DNA from: PALSA-505 sp036496025
GTDB lineage: Bacteria; Actinomycetota; Actinomycetes; Streptosporangiales; Streptosporangiaceae
Reading direction: 5' to 3'
Length of the DNA: 64,000 nt
NCBI GenBank assembly: GCA_036496025.1
Contig: DASXLW010000080.1
Span: forward strand, 1 to 64,000
Of the stretch, positions 8,831 to 16,818 are shown piece by piece. Position 1 is the stretch's first letter, and each line of letters opens with the position of its first letter. Both the position numbers and the translations under genes were made by a program. A model generated the notes under the pieces. The model worked only from the letters and a program-made list of their open reading frames with translations. It was not told the origin of the DNA and ran no database searches.

Positions 8831-9181
8831 ATGACAGAGCAGGAGCGGGCGCGGGAGCGGCTGGCGGCCGAACGGGCGGACGCGCTCGTGCGGCTGAACG
8901 GGCTGGAGCGGGAGCTGGCCGGGATCATCGAGTCGTCCGGCGCGGCCGGCACGGACGACGAGCACGACCCGGAGGGCGCGACGATCGCGTTCGAGCGGCA
9001 GCACGTCGCCGCTCTGCTCGGCCAGGCCAGGCAGCAGCTGGCGGAGATCGACGCAGCCCTGCGCAGGGTGGCGGCGGGCAGCTACGGCCGGTGCGACAAG
9101 TGCGGGCAGCCGATCGGGACCGACCGCCTTGCCGCCCGGCCGGCCGCTACGACCTGTATCGGCTGTGCCTCCCGGCGCTGA
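8831..9181 (+). CDS. TraR/DksA-type zinc-finger protein
   Basis: A 116-residue protein with a long N-terminal helical hairpin (coiled coil, residues 1-75) and a C-terminal C4 zinc finger: CDKCGQPI then CIGC. DksA and TraR proteins enter the RNA polymerase secondary channel, and actinobacterial relatives such as CarD-independent DksA-like proteins are often small like this one. The hairpin tip here reads DPEGATIAF; without structure prediction I cannot say whether it keeps the acidic pair needed for polymerase action. AGGAAGG directly precedes the ATG, which is unusually close. The last codons overlap a 54-bp duplication (9135-9245). Confidence 0.85.
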   Translation: MTEQERARERLAAERADALVRLNGLERELAGIIESSGAAGTDDEHDPEGATIAFERQHVAALLGQARQQLAEIDAALRRVAAGSYGRCDKCGQPIGTDRLAARPAATTCIGCASRR

Positions 9182-9245
9182 CCCGGCACCCGGCCGGCCC
9201 TCGCGACCTGCGTCGGCTGCGACTCCCGGCGCTGAGCAGCACCCG
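9135..9245. repeat. 54-bp imperfect tandem duplication over the zinc-finger gene end
   Basis: The segment 9135-9188, which encodes the last residues of the zinc-finger protein, is repeated imperfectly at 9189-9245. Both begin CCCGGCCGGCC and share CGACCTG, TCGGCTG and TCCCGGCGCTGA. The second copy is outside the gene. Confidence 0.65.
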
Positions 9246-9253
9246 GCTCAGCG
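9230..9253. terminator. Hairpin between convergent zinc-finger and aquaporin genes
   Basis: CGCTGAG (9230-9236) pairs with CTCAGCG (9247-9253) around a 10-base loop, between two converging genes, so it could serve both. There is no T-run. Confidence 0.45.
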
Positions 9254-9262
9254 GGAGGACGG

Positions 9263-10036
9263 CTACCCTCTGCGGGGCTCCGTCACGGGCTGAGTCTGCT
9301 CCTCGCGGGCCGGGGCGACCGACGCCTCTTCCTCGCCCTTGGGGTACAGGAACTGGTAGAGGAGAGCGGACAGCGCCCCGCCCACCAGCGGCGCGACGAT
9401 GAACAGCCACAACTGGCTGAGCGCCGTGCCGCCCACGAACAGAGCCGGGCCGAGGCTGCGCGCCGGGTTGACCGAGGTGCCGTCGATCGGAATCCCGACC
9501 AGATGCACGGTCGTGAGGGCCAGCCCGATCACCAGCCCGGCGACCGCGGCGTTACTCACCCGGCGGGTCACCGTCAAGATGACGAATACGAACAAGAAGG
9601 TCAGGATGACCTCCGCAATGAAGGCCGCCCCGGCGTTCGCTCCGATCATCGACGAGGCACCGAAGCCGTTAGCCCCCAGGCCGGTGCTTTTCTTGTAGCT
9701 CGAGGTCAGGTTGAAGGTGCCGTAAAGGACCGCCGCGCCGGCTATCGCCCCGATGAACTGGGCTATCCAGTAGCCGATGGCGTCCGCGAACGTGATCCTC
9801 CGCCCGACCAGGAAGCCGATCGTAACGGCCGGATTTATGTGGCAGCCGGAAACCGGTCCGAAGGCATAGACCAGAGCCAGCAGGATGAGGCCGAAGGCGA
9901 GCGCGGTGGCCACGACTCCCGCGGAGATGCTGGATCCGGTGGTCTTGAACCCGAAGGCGAGGGTGGCGGTCCCCGCCCCGAAGAACACCAGCAATGCCGT
10001 CCCGACGGCCTCCGCGATCAGTGGCCGATTCTTCAT
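9263..10036 (-). CDS. Aquaporin / MIP-family channel
   Basis: A 257-residue integral membrane protein with six transmembrane segments and both pore half-helices: CHINPAVTIG after helix 2 and SVNPARSLGPA after helix 5. The Arg after the second NPA is the selectivity-filter arginine. The filter wording and the absence of a long periplasmic loop fit a water channel of the AqpZ type better than a GlpF glycerol channel; this is an inference. An acidic, charged cytoplasmic tail (GEEEASVAPAREEQ) ends the protein. It is transcribed alone. Confidence 0.9.
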   Translation of the reverse strand: MKNRPLIAEAVGTALLVFFGAGTATLAFGFKTTGSSISAGVVATALAFGLILLALVYAFGPVSGCHINPAVTIGFLVGRRITFADAIGYWIAQFIGAIAGAAVLYGTFNLTSSYKKSTGLGANGFGASSMIGANAGAAFIAEVILTFLFVFVILTVTRRVSNAAVAGLVIGLALTTVHLVGIPIDGTSVNPARSLGPALFVGGTALSQLWLFIVAPLVGGALSALLYQFLYPKGEEEASVAPAREEQTQPVTEPRRG

Positions 10037-10188
10037 CCGGTTTCTCCCCTCACCGACAGGCTCAGACCAAGCGCGTATCCGGGGTAGTTTTCCATCTTCT
10101 CCGGCGTGTGCAAAGCACCTCTAAAGCCGAACAGGCCGCATCGCGGCATGATGCGCCGGCTATCCGCGCGGCCGTGACGGCCGGACGC

Positions 10189-11037
10189 CTACTCCAGCGT
10201 GAGGATCTCGTGGCCGGATTCGGTCACCAGGACGGTGTGCTCGAACTGCGCGGTCCGCCTTCTGTCCCTGGTCACCGCGGTCCAGCCGTCCGGCCAGATG
10301 TCGTAGCTGATCGTGCCCAGGGTGAGCATCGGCTCGATCGTGAACGTCATCCCCGGTTCCATCACGACGTGGGTGTCCGGATCGTCGAAGTGGGGCACGA
10401 CCAGCCCGGAGTGGAACGTGGTCCCGATGCCGTGCCCGGTAAAGTCGCGCACCACGCCGTAGCCGAACCGCCTCGCGTAGGACTCGATCACCCGGCCGAT
10501 GGCGTTCAGCGGCCGGCCGGGCGCCACCACGGCGATACCGCGCATCATCGCCTCGCGGGTGCGCTGGACGAGCAGCCGCGACTCCTCGTCCACGTTCCCG
10601 GCCAGGAACGTGGCATTCGTGTCACCGTGCACGCCGCCGATGTAAGCGGTGATGTCCACGTTCACGATGTCCCCGTCGGCGATCACCGTGTCGTCCGGGA
10701 TGCCGTGGCAGATGACCTCGTTGAGGGACGTGCACAGCGACTTGGGGTAGCCGCGGTAGCCCAGCGTGCTCGGGTAGGCGCCGTGGACCACCAGGAACTC
10801 GTGCCCGATCCGGTCGAGCTCGTCGGTGCTGACGCCCGGGACGACGTGCCGCCCCACCTCGGCCAGCGCGCGGGCCGCCAGCCGCCCGGCCACCCGCATC
10901 CGCTCGATCGTGTCGGCGTCCTTCACGTCGGGCTCGCCGAGCGTCGGCCGTTTCTTGCCGACATACTCGGGCCGCGGGATGTCGGCGGGAACCTGGCGCA
11001 GCGGGGAGAGCCGGCCAGGCTGGAGCATAGTCGTCAT
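10189..11037 (-). CDS. map: Methionine aminopeptidase, type I
   Basis: A 282-residue cytosolic metalloprotease that removes initiator methionine. All five metal ligands are visible: Asp in VNVDITAYIGG and in HGDTNATF, His in GHGIGTTFH, Glu in TIEPML and Glu in QFEHTVLV. The substrate His is in NEVICHGIPD. The N-terminal extension (residues 1-40, with DIPRPEYVGKKRP) is typical of the actinobacterial MetAP1c form, whose Pro-rich leader is thought to contact the ribosome. ATG 11037 is preferred. Divergent from the small gene at 11058 across 20 bp, so the promoters must overlap coding DNA or be very compact. Confidence 0.95.
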   Translation of the reverse strand: MTTMLQPGRLSPLRQVPADIPRPEYVGKKRPTLGEPDVKDADTIERMRVAGRLAARALAEVGRHVVPGVSTDELDRIGHEFLVVHGAYPSTLGYRGYPKSLCTSLNEVICHGIPDDTVIADGDIVNVDITAYIGGVHGDTNATFLAGNVDEESRLLVQRTREAMMRGIAVVAPGRPLNAIGRVIESYARRFGYGVVRDFTGHGIGTTFHSGLVVPHFDDPDTHVVMEPGMTFTIEPMLTLGTISYDIWPDGWTAVTRDRRRTAQFEHTVLVTESGHEILTLE

Positions 11038-11057
11038 GGTCTGAAATTCTAATCGGC

Positions 11058-11234
11058 ATGGAGACACAGCAGCGCTGGTACTTCTGCACCCGGCATGGGA
11101 CGGTCGAGACCGAGGACGGAGCGTGCCCGGGCAAGGACCGGCTCGGGCCCTACGCGACCCGGGAGGAGGCCGAGCACGCGCTGGAGACCGTGCAACGGCG
11201 CAACGAGGAGTGGGACGCGGCCGACGGCGACTGA
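11058..11234 (+). CDS. Small conserved actinobacterial protein (58 aa)
   Basis: It reads METQQRWYFCTRHGTVETED and ends NEEWDAADGD. One Cys-x-x-His pair (FCTRH) and a later Cys (ACPGKDRLGPYATREEA) could form a small metal site. The C-terminal half is one amphipathic helix. Short proteins with this wording (W-Y-C-x-x-H-x-T-V-E, RLGPYATREEA) are familiar from other actinobacteria. It is divergent from map. The function is unknown. I see no clear Shine-Dalgarno sequence. Confidence 0.75.
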   Translation: METQQRWYFCTRHGTVETEDGACPGKDRLGPYATREEAEHALETVQRRNEEWDAADGD

Positions 11235-11263
11235 CGCGCCCGGCGGCGACTGACGCGCCCGGC
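11226..11263. repeat. Two-copy 19-bp tandem repeat at a stop codon
   Basis: GGCGACTGACGCGCCCGGC occurs at 11226-11244 and again at 11245-11263. The first copy contains the stop codon of the 58-residue gene. Confidence 0.85.
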
Positions 11264-11343
11264 CAGGCGCGAGCGCCCCGGCGGACACGGAGCCGGGGCG
11301 CGGACGCAGTCAGGGCGGCGGACGCGATCCGGGCGGCGGGCGC

Positions 11344-11402
11344 GAGCCGGGTGACCCAGCGAGCCGGGTGACCCCGCGGGCCGGGTGACCCCGCGGGCCG
11401 GG
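11344..11402. repeat. 17-bp tandem repeat, three copies plus a partial
   Basis: GAGCCGGGTGACCC(A/C)GC repeats at 11344, 11361 and 11378 (the last begins GGG), with a truncated fourth at 11395. It lies in the 229-bp gap upstream of the double-YbjQ gene; no gene is seen in this gap. Confidence 0.85.
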
Positions 11403-11463
11403 CTCATACCGCGGTTCCCATCGCCCGCCCGGTAAGGTGTGGGCAGCGAGGAAGGGGTGGCGG

Positions 11464-12459
11464 TTGACCCAAGACCGGCCAGGCGACCCCGGACGGCCAG
11501 CCCGGCCCGCAGGCACCGGCTCAGGGCTTCCGGCGGCCGCCGAGGCGCGGATGGCGGAGATCCGCGACAGCGGTACCTGGGGATCGGCGTTGTCGGCCGA
11601 TGAGTTCGCCGCGATCCGCGGTACCGGGTTCGAGCCCGTGGGCCAGGTGCTCGGCGCCGCCGTCTACAACATCGGCTACACCGGCGGATTCGCCTGCCCG
11701 GGTTCCTGGGCGGGCTACGGCGGCTGGGCGACGCCGTACCGAAGCGTCACGCAGGTGTCGGGCCAGGGCGGCTACGGGTCATTCGGCGCGCTGGTGCAGA
11801 CCATGTACGAGGCCCGCCGCGCTGCGATCGGCCGGATGACCACCGAATGCGCCCAGCTCGGCGGGCACGGAGTCGTGGGTGTCTCGCTCACCATCGGCCC
11901 CTTCCCGGCCGGCGGCCTGGAGTTCAAGGCGATCGGCACCGCGGTCCGGGCGCCCGGTGCGGCGCCGCTGCGCGCGCCGTTCACCTCGAACCTGTCCGGG
12001 CAGGACTTTGCCAAGCTGGTCACGACCGGCTGGGTGCCGGCCGGCCTGGTCCTCGGCATCTCCATCGGCGCCCGGCACGACGACTGGCTGACCACGGGGC
12101 AGACCCGGTGGGGCGTCGGCAACGGCGAGGTGACCGGCTACACAGAGCTGGTCAACGACGCCCGGCACGACGCGCGGGTACAGCTGGAGAAGGACGTGCG
12201 CGCGCACGGCGCAGAGGCCGTGGTGATCGCCGACATGAAGATGCGGGTGCGCGAGCGGGAATGCCCGTCCCAGCAGCATGGCCGGGACCATATCGCCGAG
12301 GTGACGATCATCGGCACGGCTATCGCCCGGTTCACCCGCCGGGAGCGGCACGGGGTCCGGCCCAGCCTGCCGATACTTTCGCTTGACCCGCAGCGTCGGC
12401 AGGCCGCCCGGGTCCGGCTGGGGCCCGACCCGCTGACCGAGGGAAGGAGGGTTGTGTGA
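11464..12459 (+). CDS. Protein with two YbjQ-like (heavy-metal-binding) domains, copy A
   Basis: A 331-residue protein with a Pro-rich leader (1-30) and two tandem copies of a YbjQ/DUF74-like fold. Copy 1 (about 38-165) has LSADEFAAIRGTGFEPVGQVLG, then a helix EARRAAIGRMTTECAQLGGHGVVGV and the strand FKAIGTAVRA. Copy 2 (about 175-300) has FTSNLSGQDFAKLVTTGWVPAG, then ARVQLEKDVRAHGAEAVVIADM and IIGTAIARF. YbjQ proteins form pentameric rings and are named heavy-metal-binding by homology only. The likely start is TTG 11464 with GGAAGGGG upstream; GTG 11437 is an alternative. It overlaps the next gene by GTGA, which has a very strong GGAAGGAGG, so the two are translationally coupled. Confidence 0.78.
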   Translation: MTQDRPGDPGRPARPAGTGSGLPAAAEARMAEIRDSGTWGSALSADEFAAIRGTGFEPVGQVLGAAVYNIGYTGGFACPGSWAGYGGWATPYRSVTQVSGQGGYGSFGALVQTMYEARRAAIGRMTTECAQLGGHGVVGVSLTIGPFPAGGLEFKAIGTAVRAPGAAPLRAPFTSNLSGQDFAKLVTTGWVPAGLVLGISIGARHDDWLTTGQTRWGVGNGEVTGYTELVNDARHDARVQLEKDVRAHGAEAVVIADMKMRVRERECPSQQHGRDHIAEVTIIGTAIARFTRRERHGVRPSLPILSLDPQRRQAARVRLGPDPLTEGRRVV

Positions 12460-13358
12460 CCAGGCCAGCAGATGAAGCCGAGGGAGAGGCGATGACCGAG
12501 CAGCAGGGCGCGGACCTCAGTACGGCCGACGCGCAGCACGCGCCGGCCGGGGTGCCGCAGGACGCGATGCGGCGCCTGGCCGAACTGCAGCCCGGCCGGG
12601 CCGGCGCCATCTTCACCTCGGACCTGTCGGTGAACGAGTTCCTGCTCGTTCGCGAGGCCGGCTTCCGGCCGCTGGGCCTGGTCCTCGGCAGCTCGATCTA
12701 CCACGTAGGCCTGCAGCTGGGCCGGTGGAGCAAGAACCAGGAGCTCGACGTCCTCTCCCAGGCGATGTACCACGCCCGCGAGCTGGCCATGAGCCGGATG
12801 GAGGCCGAGGCCGACGAACTGCGGGCCGACGGCATCGTCGGCGTGCGGCTGGACGTGGAGATGAAGGAGTTCGGCAGCGACATTGCCGAGTTCATCGCGG
12901 TCGGCACGGCGGTGCAGGCCGAAGAGGGAGCCGGCGGCGGGGGTGTCGCCCAGTGGCGGAACAACAAGAACCAGCCGTTCACCTCGGACCTGTCCGGGCA
13001 GGACTTCTGGACGCTTATCCGGGCCGGCTACGCGCCGCTGGGCATGGTGATGGGCTCGTGCGTTTACCACGTGGCGCACCAGCGGCTGGGCGGCATGCTG
13101 GGTAACATCGGCAAGAACGTGGAGTTGGAGCAGTTCACCCAGGCGCTGTATGACGCCCGCGAGCTGGCCATGAGCCGGATGCAGGCCGAGGCCGAGGAGC
13201 TGCATGCCGAGGGCATCGTCGGAGTGCAGCTCCGCCAGCACAGCCACACCTGGGGCTCGCACACCACCGAGTTCTTCGCGATCGGTACCGCGGTGCGCCC
13301 GCTGCGCGCCGACCACATCATCGAGCGGCCGACGATGGTGCTCAGCCTCGACTCCTGA
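12456..13358 (+). CDS. Protein with two YbjQ-like domains, copy B
   Basis: A 300-residue sister of the upstream gene. Domain 1 spans about 45-155 (FTSDLSVNEFLLVREAGFRPLG; ELAMSRMEAEADELRADGIVGV; EFIAVGTAVQ) and domain 2 about 172-290 (FTSDLSGQDFWTLIRAGYAPLG; ELAMSRMQAEAEELHAEGIVGV; EFFAIGTAVRP). The two halves are closer to each other than to copy A, so an internal duplication seems to have followed an older gene duplication. The GTG start at 12456 shares GTGA with the upstream stop; the alternative ATG 12492 has a poorer spacing. Cytosolic, no membrane segment. Function unknown. Confidence 0.8.
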   Translation: MTRPADEAEGEAMTEQQGADLSTADAQHAPAGVPQDAMRRLAELQPGRAGAIFTSDLSVNEFLLVREAGFRPLGLVLGSSIYHVGLQLGRWSKNQELDVLSQAMYHARELAMSRMEAEADELRADGIVGVRLDVEMKEFGSDIAEFIAVGTAVQAEEGAGGGGVAQWRNNKNQPFTSDLSGQDFWTLIRAGYAPLGMVMGSCVYHVAHQRLGGMLGNIGKNVELEQFTQALYDARELAMSRMQAEAEELHAEGIVGVQLRQHSHTWGSHTTEFFAIGTAVRPLRADHIIERPTMVLSLDS

Positions 13359-13376
13359 CGGTCCTGACCGGGCTTC

Positions 13377-14006
13377 TTACCGCGGCGGCGATCCGCTGAC
13401 GGTGTCCAGCAGCCTGGCCAGCCTGCTGCGCAGCCCGCGCAGGCCGGTCGGCTGCCCCGGCTGCCCTGGCTGCCCCGGCGGCCCGGGGCCGGGACCGCGC
13501 CCTCCGGCCGCCGCGCTGACTAGGTGCTGTGCCGCGTCGAAGGTAACCGGGCCGGCCGCCTCTCGGACGGTCAGCGTCTCGTGGGCCAGATCCTCAAGCT
13601 CCCGGTCGCCCTGGTCGAGGGCGAGGATCACGGCACCGGCCCGGCGCGCGTCGCTGACCCGCTCGAGCAGCGGAACCGGCGCTGCCTGCGGGCTGACCAC
13701 GAACAGCGCCTCGCCGCGGCGGGCCGCCTCCAGCCGCCCCAGGCCGACCCGCAGATGGTCTGGGCCCCCGGCCGGCGGCGCCCACCGGATCAGCGTCGGC
13801 ATGAGCTCGGGAATGCCTGCGAACCTGCTCTCCTCGTCGAGATGGGCGGCCAGGTGCCAGGGCTCCTCGCTAGGCGTTCCGACCAGCAGCAGGCCCCCGG
13901 GCGTCCGGGCGCCCGACCGCAGCGCCCGGGCGAACGCCGTGGTCCGCTCCAGCCACCCGGTGGGGGCGAGCAGCGCGTACAGCGCCGCCACCTGATCGGC
14001 ATCCAC
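13377..14006 (-). CDS. SIS-like (sugar isomerase fold) protein of unknown function
   Basis: A 209-residue protein. The middle reads like a SIS domain: GLLLVGTPSEEPWHLAAHL near residue 45, then GEALFVVSPQAAPVPLLERVSDARRAGAVILALD, a typical SIS strand-helix-strand with an S-P-Q in place of the usual S-x-S/T sugar-phosphate loop. FDAAQHLVSAAAG echoes the C-terminal SIS helix. A Gly/Pro/Gln linker and a basic helix (LRGLRSRLARLLD) close it. It converges on the double-YbjQ pair with only 18 bp between the stops. The SIS call rests on pattern reading; the weakened loop makes enzymatic activity uncertain. Start GTG 14006 chosen by homology-like onset. Confidence 0.6.
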   Translation of the reverse strand: MDADQVAALYALLAPTGWLERTTAFARALRSGARTPGGLLLVGTPSEEPWHLAAHLDEESRFAGIPELMPTLIRWAPPAGGPDHLRVGLGRLEAARRGEALFVVSPQAAPVPLLERVSDARRAGAVILALDQGDRELEDLAHETLTVREAAGPVTFDAAQHLVSAAAGGRGPGPGPPGQPGQPGQPTGLRGLRSRLARLLDTVSGSPPR

Positions 14007-14113
14007 CCGCCCATGGTGCCCTACCGCGCCAGGGCCCCGCATCGGCCGGTGCTGGCGATCGCCCGCGGGATGACTAAGGGTGGCGTCAGCGCCGGTCTCG
14101 CCAGCGCCAGGGC

Positions 14114-14977
14114 TCAGTGGTAGGAGTACTCCTCGGCCGGGAACGCCCCCGAGGTCACGTCCTCGGCGTAGGCGGTGGCCGCAGCGCGCAGCGTCCCGGC
14201 CAGGTCGGCGTACCGCTTGACGAACTTGGGCACGCGCGGCGAAAGCCCGGCCATGTCCTGCCAGACCAGGACCTGGGCGTCACAGTCAGGGCCGGCGCCG
14301 ATCCCGATGGTCGGTATCGACAGCGATTGCGTCACCCGGGCGGCGAGCGTGGCGGGCACGGCCTCCAGCACCAGGCTGAACGCGCCCGCGGTTTGCAGTG
14401 CCTTCGCGTCATGCAGCAGCCGTTCGCCGTCCTCGCCGCGGCCCTGCACCCGGTAGCCGCCGAAGGCGTGGACCGACTGCGGAGTCAGGCCGAGATGGCC
14501 CATCACCGGTATCCCGGCCGCGACCAGCTCTTCGACCTGACGTAGCACGCGGTCGCCGCCCTCGAGCTTGACGGCGTGCGCCCCCGATTCCTTCAGGAAC
14601 CGGGTCGCCGCGGCGAGCGCAGCCTGCGGCGAGGCCTGGTAGGAGCCGAACGGCAGGTCCGCCACGACCATGGCCCGGCTGGTCGCCCTGACCACCGCGG
14701 CGGTCAGTGGGATCAGGTCGTCCACGGTGACCGGGATGGTCGTGTCGTGACCGTAGACCACCATTGCGGCGGAGTCGCCGACGAGCAGCACGGGAATGCC
14801 GGCCTCGTCGAACACCCGGGCGGTCAGCGCGTCGTATGCGGTGAGCATGGGCCATTTCTCGGCCCGGCCCTTGGCGGCGGCTATGTCCCGCACGGTGATC
14901 CGCCGCCCCGCCTTCCCGCCGTAGAGAGGCTCGGGCTGGGCGCCGGCCGCGGCCGGGCCGCCTGGAACAGGATTCAT
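14114..14977 (-). CDS. panB: 3-methyl-2-oxobutanoate hydroxymethyltransferase
   Basis: A 287-residue TIM-barrel enzyme that moves a hydroxymethyl group from methylene-tetrahydrofolate to ketoisovalerate, the first committed step to pantothenate and CoA. Diagnostic stretches are MLTAYDALTARVFDEAGIPVLLVGDSAAMV (metal Asp), ADLPFGSYQ, VKLEGG, and the catalytic Glu in SLVLEAVPA with GIGAGPDCDAQVLV. AGGAGG lies eight bases before ATG 14977. In Streptomyces and mycobacteria panB is found in the same broad region as glnA2 and glnE, consistent with the rest of this window. Confidence 0.96.
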   Translation of the reverse strand: MNPVPGGPAAAGAQPEPLYGGKAGRRITVRDIAAAKGRAEKWPMLTAYDALTARVFDEAGIPVLLVGDSAAMVVYGHDTTIPVTVDDLIPLTAAVVRATSRAMVVADLPFGSYQASPQAALAAATRFLKESGAHAVKLEGGDRVLRQVEELVAAGIPVMGHLGLTPQSVHAFGGYRVQGRGEDGERLLHDAKALQTAGAFSLVLEAVPATLAARVTQSLSIPTIGIGAGPDCDAQVLVWQDMAGLSPRVPKFVKRYADLAGTLRAAATAYAEDVTSGAFPAEEYSYH

Positions 14978-15098
14978 GACGAAACCTCCTCGCCTCGAGG
15001 CGCCCCACTGGCGTCCCCGGACGACTCGATCATTGCACGGCGTGCTCGCCGGCGCGAGACGGCGGCCCGGCCGAAAATCGGGTGACATCGGGAATGTA

Positions 15099-15127
15099 TA
15101 TCGATACGCTCCTGTTCCGTATCGATA
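15099..15127. promoter_or_regulatory. Twin palindromic operator upstream of the TetR-MFS pair
   Basis: TATCGATACG (15099-15108) is inverted exactly at 15118-15127 across nine bases. Each arm contains the 8-bp palindrome TATCGATA, the two centres being 21 bp (two helical turns) apart. It lies about 100 bp before the MFS start and is the obvious site for the TetR protein encoded downstream. Confidence 0.7.
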
Positions 15128-15229
15128 ATGGTCACGATCCCCAACGTGGCCGCGCCATCTTACGAGCCCAACGTCGGCGGCGGACCCGATCTTCCCGCCG
15201 GGCGCCCGCTGCCTCATCCGAAAGGAACC

Positions 15230-16813
15230 ATGGACAAGCAGATGATCTACCGCAGGCGCTGGGGCATCCTCAGTGTCCTGATCGTCGGGCTGCTAGCCAT
15301 CGTCATCGACAACACCGTCCTGAACGTCGCCCTCAAGACCATCGCCGAGCCGCGCGGCGGGCTCGGCGCCAGCCAGAGCCAGCTTGAATGGGCCATCAAC
15401 TCCTACACCCTCGTCTTCGCCGGCCTGCTGTTCACTTTCGGCGTAATCGGCGACCGGGTGGGCCGCAAGCGGATGCTCATGATCGGCCTCGCGCTGTTCG
15501 GCATCGGGTCGCTTCTTTCCGCCTATTCGCAGTCGCCCGACCAGCTCATCTTCGCCCGGGCCGCAATGGGCCTCGGCGGCGCCGCCGTGATGCCGCAGAC
15601 CCTGTCCATCATCTCCAACGTGTTCGAGCCCAACGAGCGGCCGCGGGCCATCGGCCTATGGGCCACCGCGGTGGGCCTGGGGGTGGCCGTCGGCCCGGTG
15701 CTCGGCGGCTTGCTCCTGGCCCACTTCTGGTGGGGCTCGGTCTTCCTGATCAACGTGCCGGTGACCGTGGCGGGCGCGATCGCGGTCGCGATCTTGGTCC
15801 CGGAGTCCAAGAACCCGGACCCCGGGAAGATCGACTACCTCGGCGTGCTGCTGTCCGTCGTCGGCCTCGTGCTCGTCGTCTACGGCATCGTCCAGGGCGG
15901 CGACACCGGGTCCTGGGTGCGCGGTGACGTGCTCAGCCCGCTGTTCGGCGGGCTGGCCGTGCTGGGGATTTTCGCCTGGCACGAGAGCCGCATTTCGCAT
16001 CCTTCGCTGGACGTGCGGCTGTTCGCCGATCACCGGCTTTCCGCCTCGGTCGGGGCGATCAGCCTGCTGTTCTTCGGCATGGGTGGCGTGTACTTCTTCA
16101 CCACCTTCTACCTGCAGAACGTCCGCGGCTACAGCGCGCTCGACGCCGGCCTGCTGACCATCCCGTTCGCGGTCGGCCAGCTGCTGTTCTCGCCGCGCAG
16201 CGCCGCGCTGGTGCAGCGGTTCGGGGCCAAGGCCGTCGGCGCGTCGGGCATGCTGGTCATGGCCGGCGCGCTGGCCGGGTACGCGGTGCTCGGGACATCC
16301 ACGCCGATCTGGGTTCTGGGGGTGCTGTTCGCCGTCCAGGGCGCGGGCATCGGCGTGGCGATTCCCTCGGCCACCTCGGCGGTGATGGACGTGCTGCCTC
16401 GCGAGCGGGCCGGGGCCGGCTCGGCGCTGACCAACACCGCCCGCCAGGTCGGTGTGGCGCTCGGCGTCGCCGTGCTCGGCTCGATCCTGGCTCAGTCCTA
16501 CCGGGACCACCTCAGTCCCGCCCTGTCCGCCCTGCCGGCGGCGGCGCGCGGCACCGCGGGCCAGTCGATCGCGGCTACTCAGGCCGTCGCGCAGCACCTG
16601 GGTGCCACAGGCCGGGGCCTGCTCGGGCCGGCCGACTCGGCGTTCACCGACGCCATGCACGTCACCACGGTGGTGGGAGCGCTGATCGCGCTGGCCGGGG
16701 CGCTCGTGGTGCTCCGGTGGATGCCGGGTGCGCGGCAGCCGGCGCCCGCGCCGGTACCGGCCGAGGCCGAGCGCAGCGAGATGGCCGGCGAGCCGGCGGG
16801 CGTGGAAGGATAA
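15230..16813 (+). CDS. MFS multidrug efflux transporter, DHA2 (EmrB/QacA) type
   Basis: A 527-residue protein with about 14 transmembrane segments. Family motifs are visible: VIDNTVLNVALKTI in helix 1 (the acidic D-x-T-V motif), GDRVGRKRMLMIG between helices 2 and 3, AVGPVLGGLLL (antiporter motif C) in helix 5. The C-terminal tail is Pro/Ala-rich. Proton-driven export of drugs or cationic compounds is typical; the substrate is unknown. AAAGGAA lies just ahead of ATG 15230. The TetR gene begins five bases after the stop, so the two form one operon under the twin palindrome. Confidence 0.92.
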   Translation: MDKQMIYRRRWGILSVLIVGLLAIVIDNTVLNVALKTIAEPRGGLGASQSQLEWAINSYTLVFAGLLFTFGVIGDRVGRKRMLMIGLALFGIGSLLSAYSQSPDQLIFARAAMGLGGAAVMPQTLSIISNVFEPNERPRAIGLWATAVGLGVAVGPVLGGLLLAHFWWGSVFLINVPVTVAGAIAVAILVPESKNPDPGKIDYLGVLLSVVGLVLVVYGIVQGGDTGSWVRGDVLSPLFGGLAVLGIFAWHESRISHPSLDVRLFADHRLSASVGAISLLFFGMGGVYFFTTFYLQNVRGYSALDAGLLTIPFAVGQLLFSPRSAALVQRFGAKAVGASGMLVMAGALAGYAVLGTSTPIWVLGVLFAVQGAGIGVAIPSATSAVMDVLPRERAGAGSALTNTARQVGVALGVAVLGSILAQSYRDHLSPALSALPAAARGTAGQSIAATQAVAQHLGATGRGLLGPADSAFTDAMHVTTVVGALIALAGALVVLRWMPGARQPAPAPVPAEAERSEMAGEPAGVEG

Positions 16814-16818
16814 GCGCC

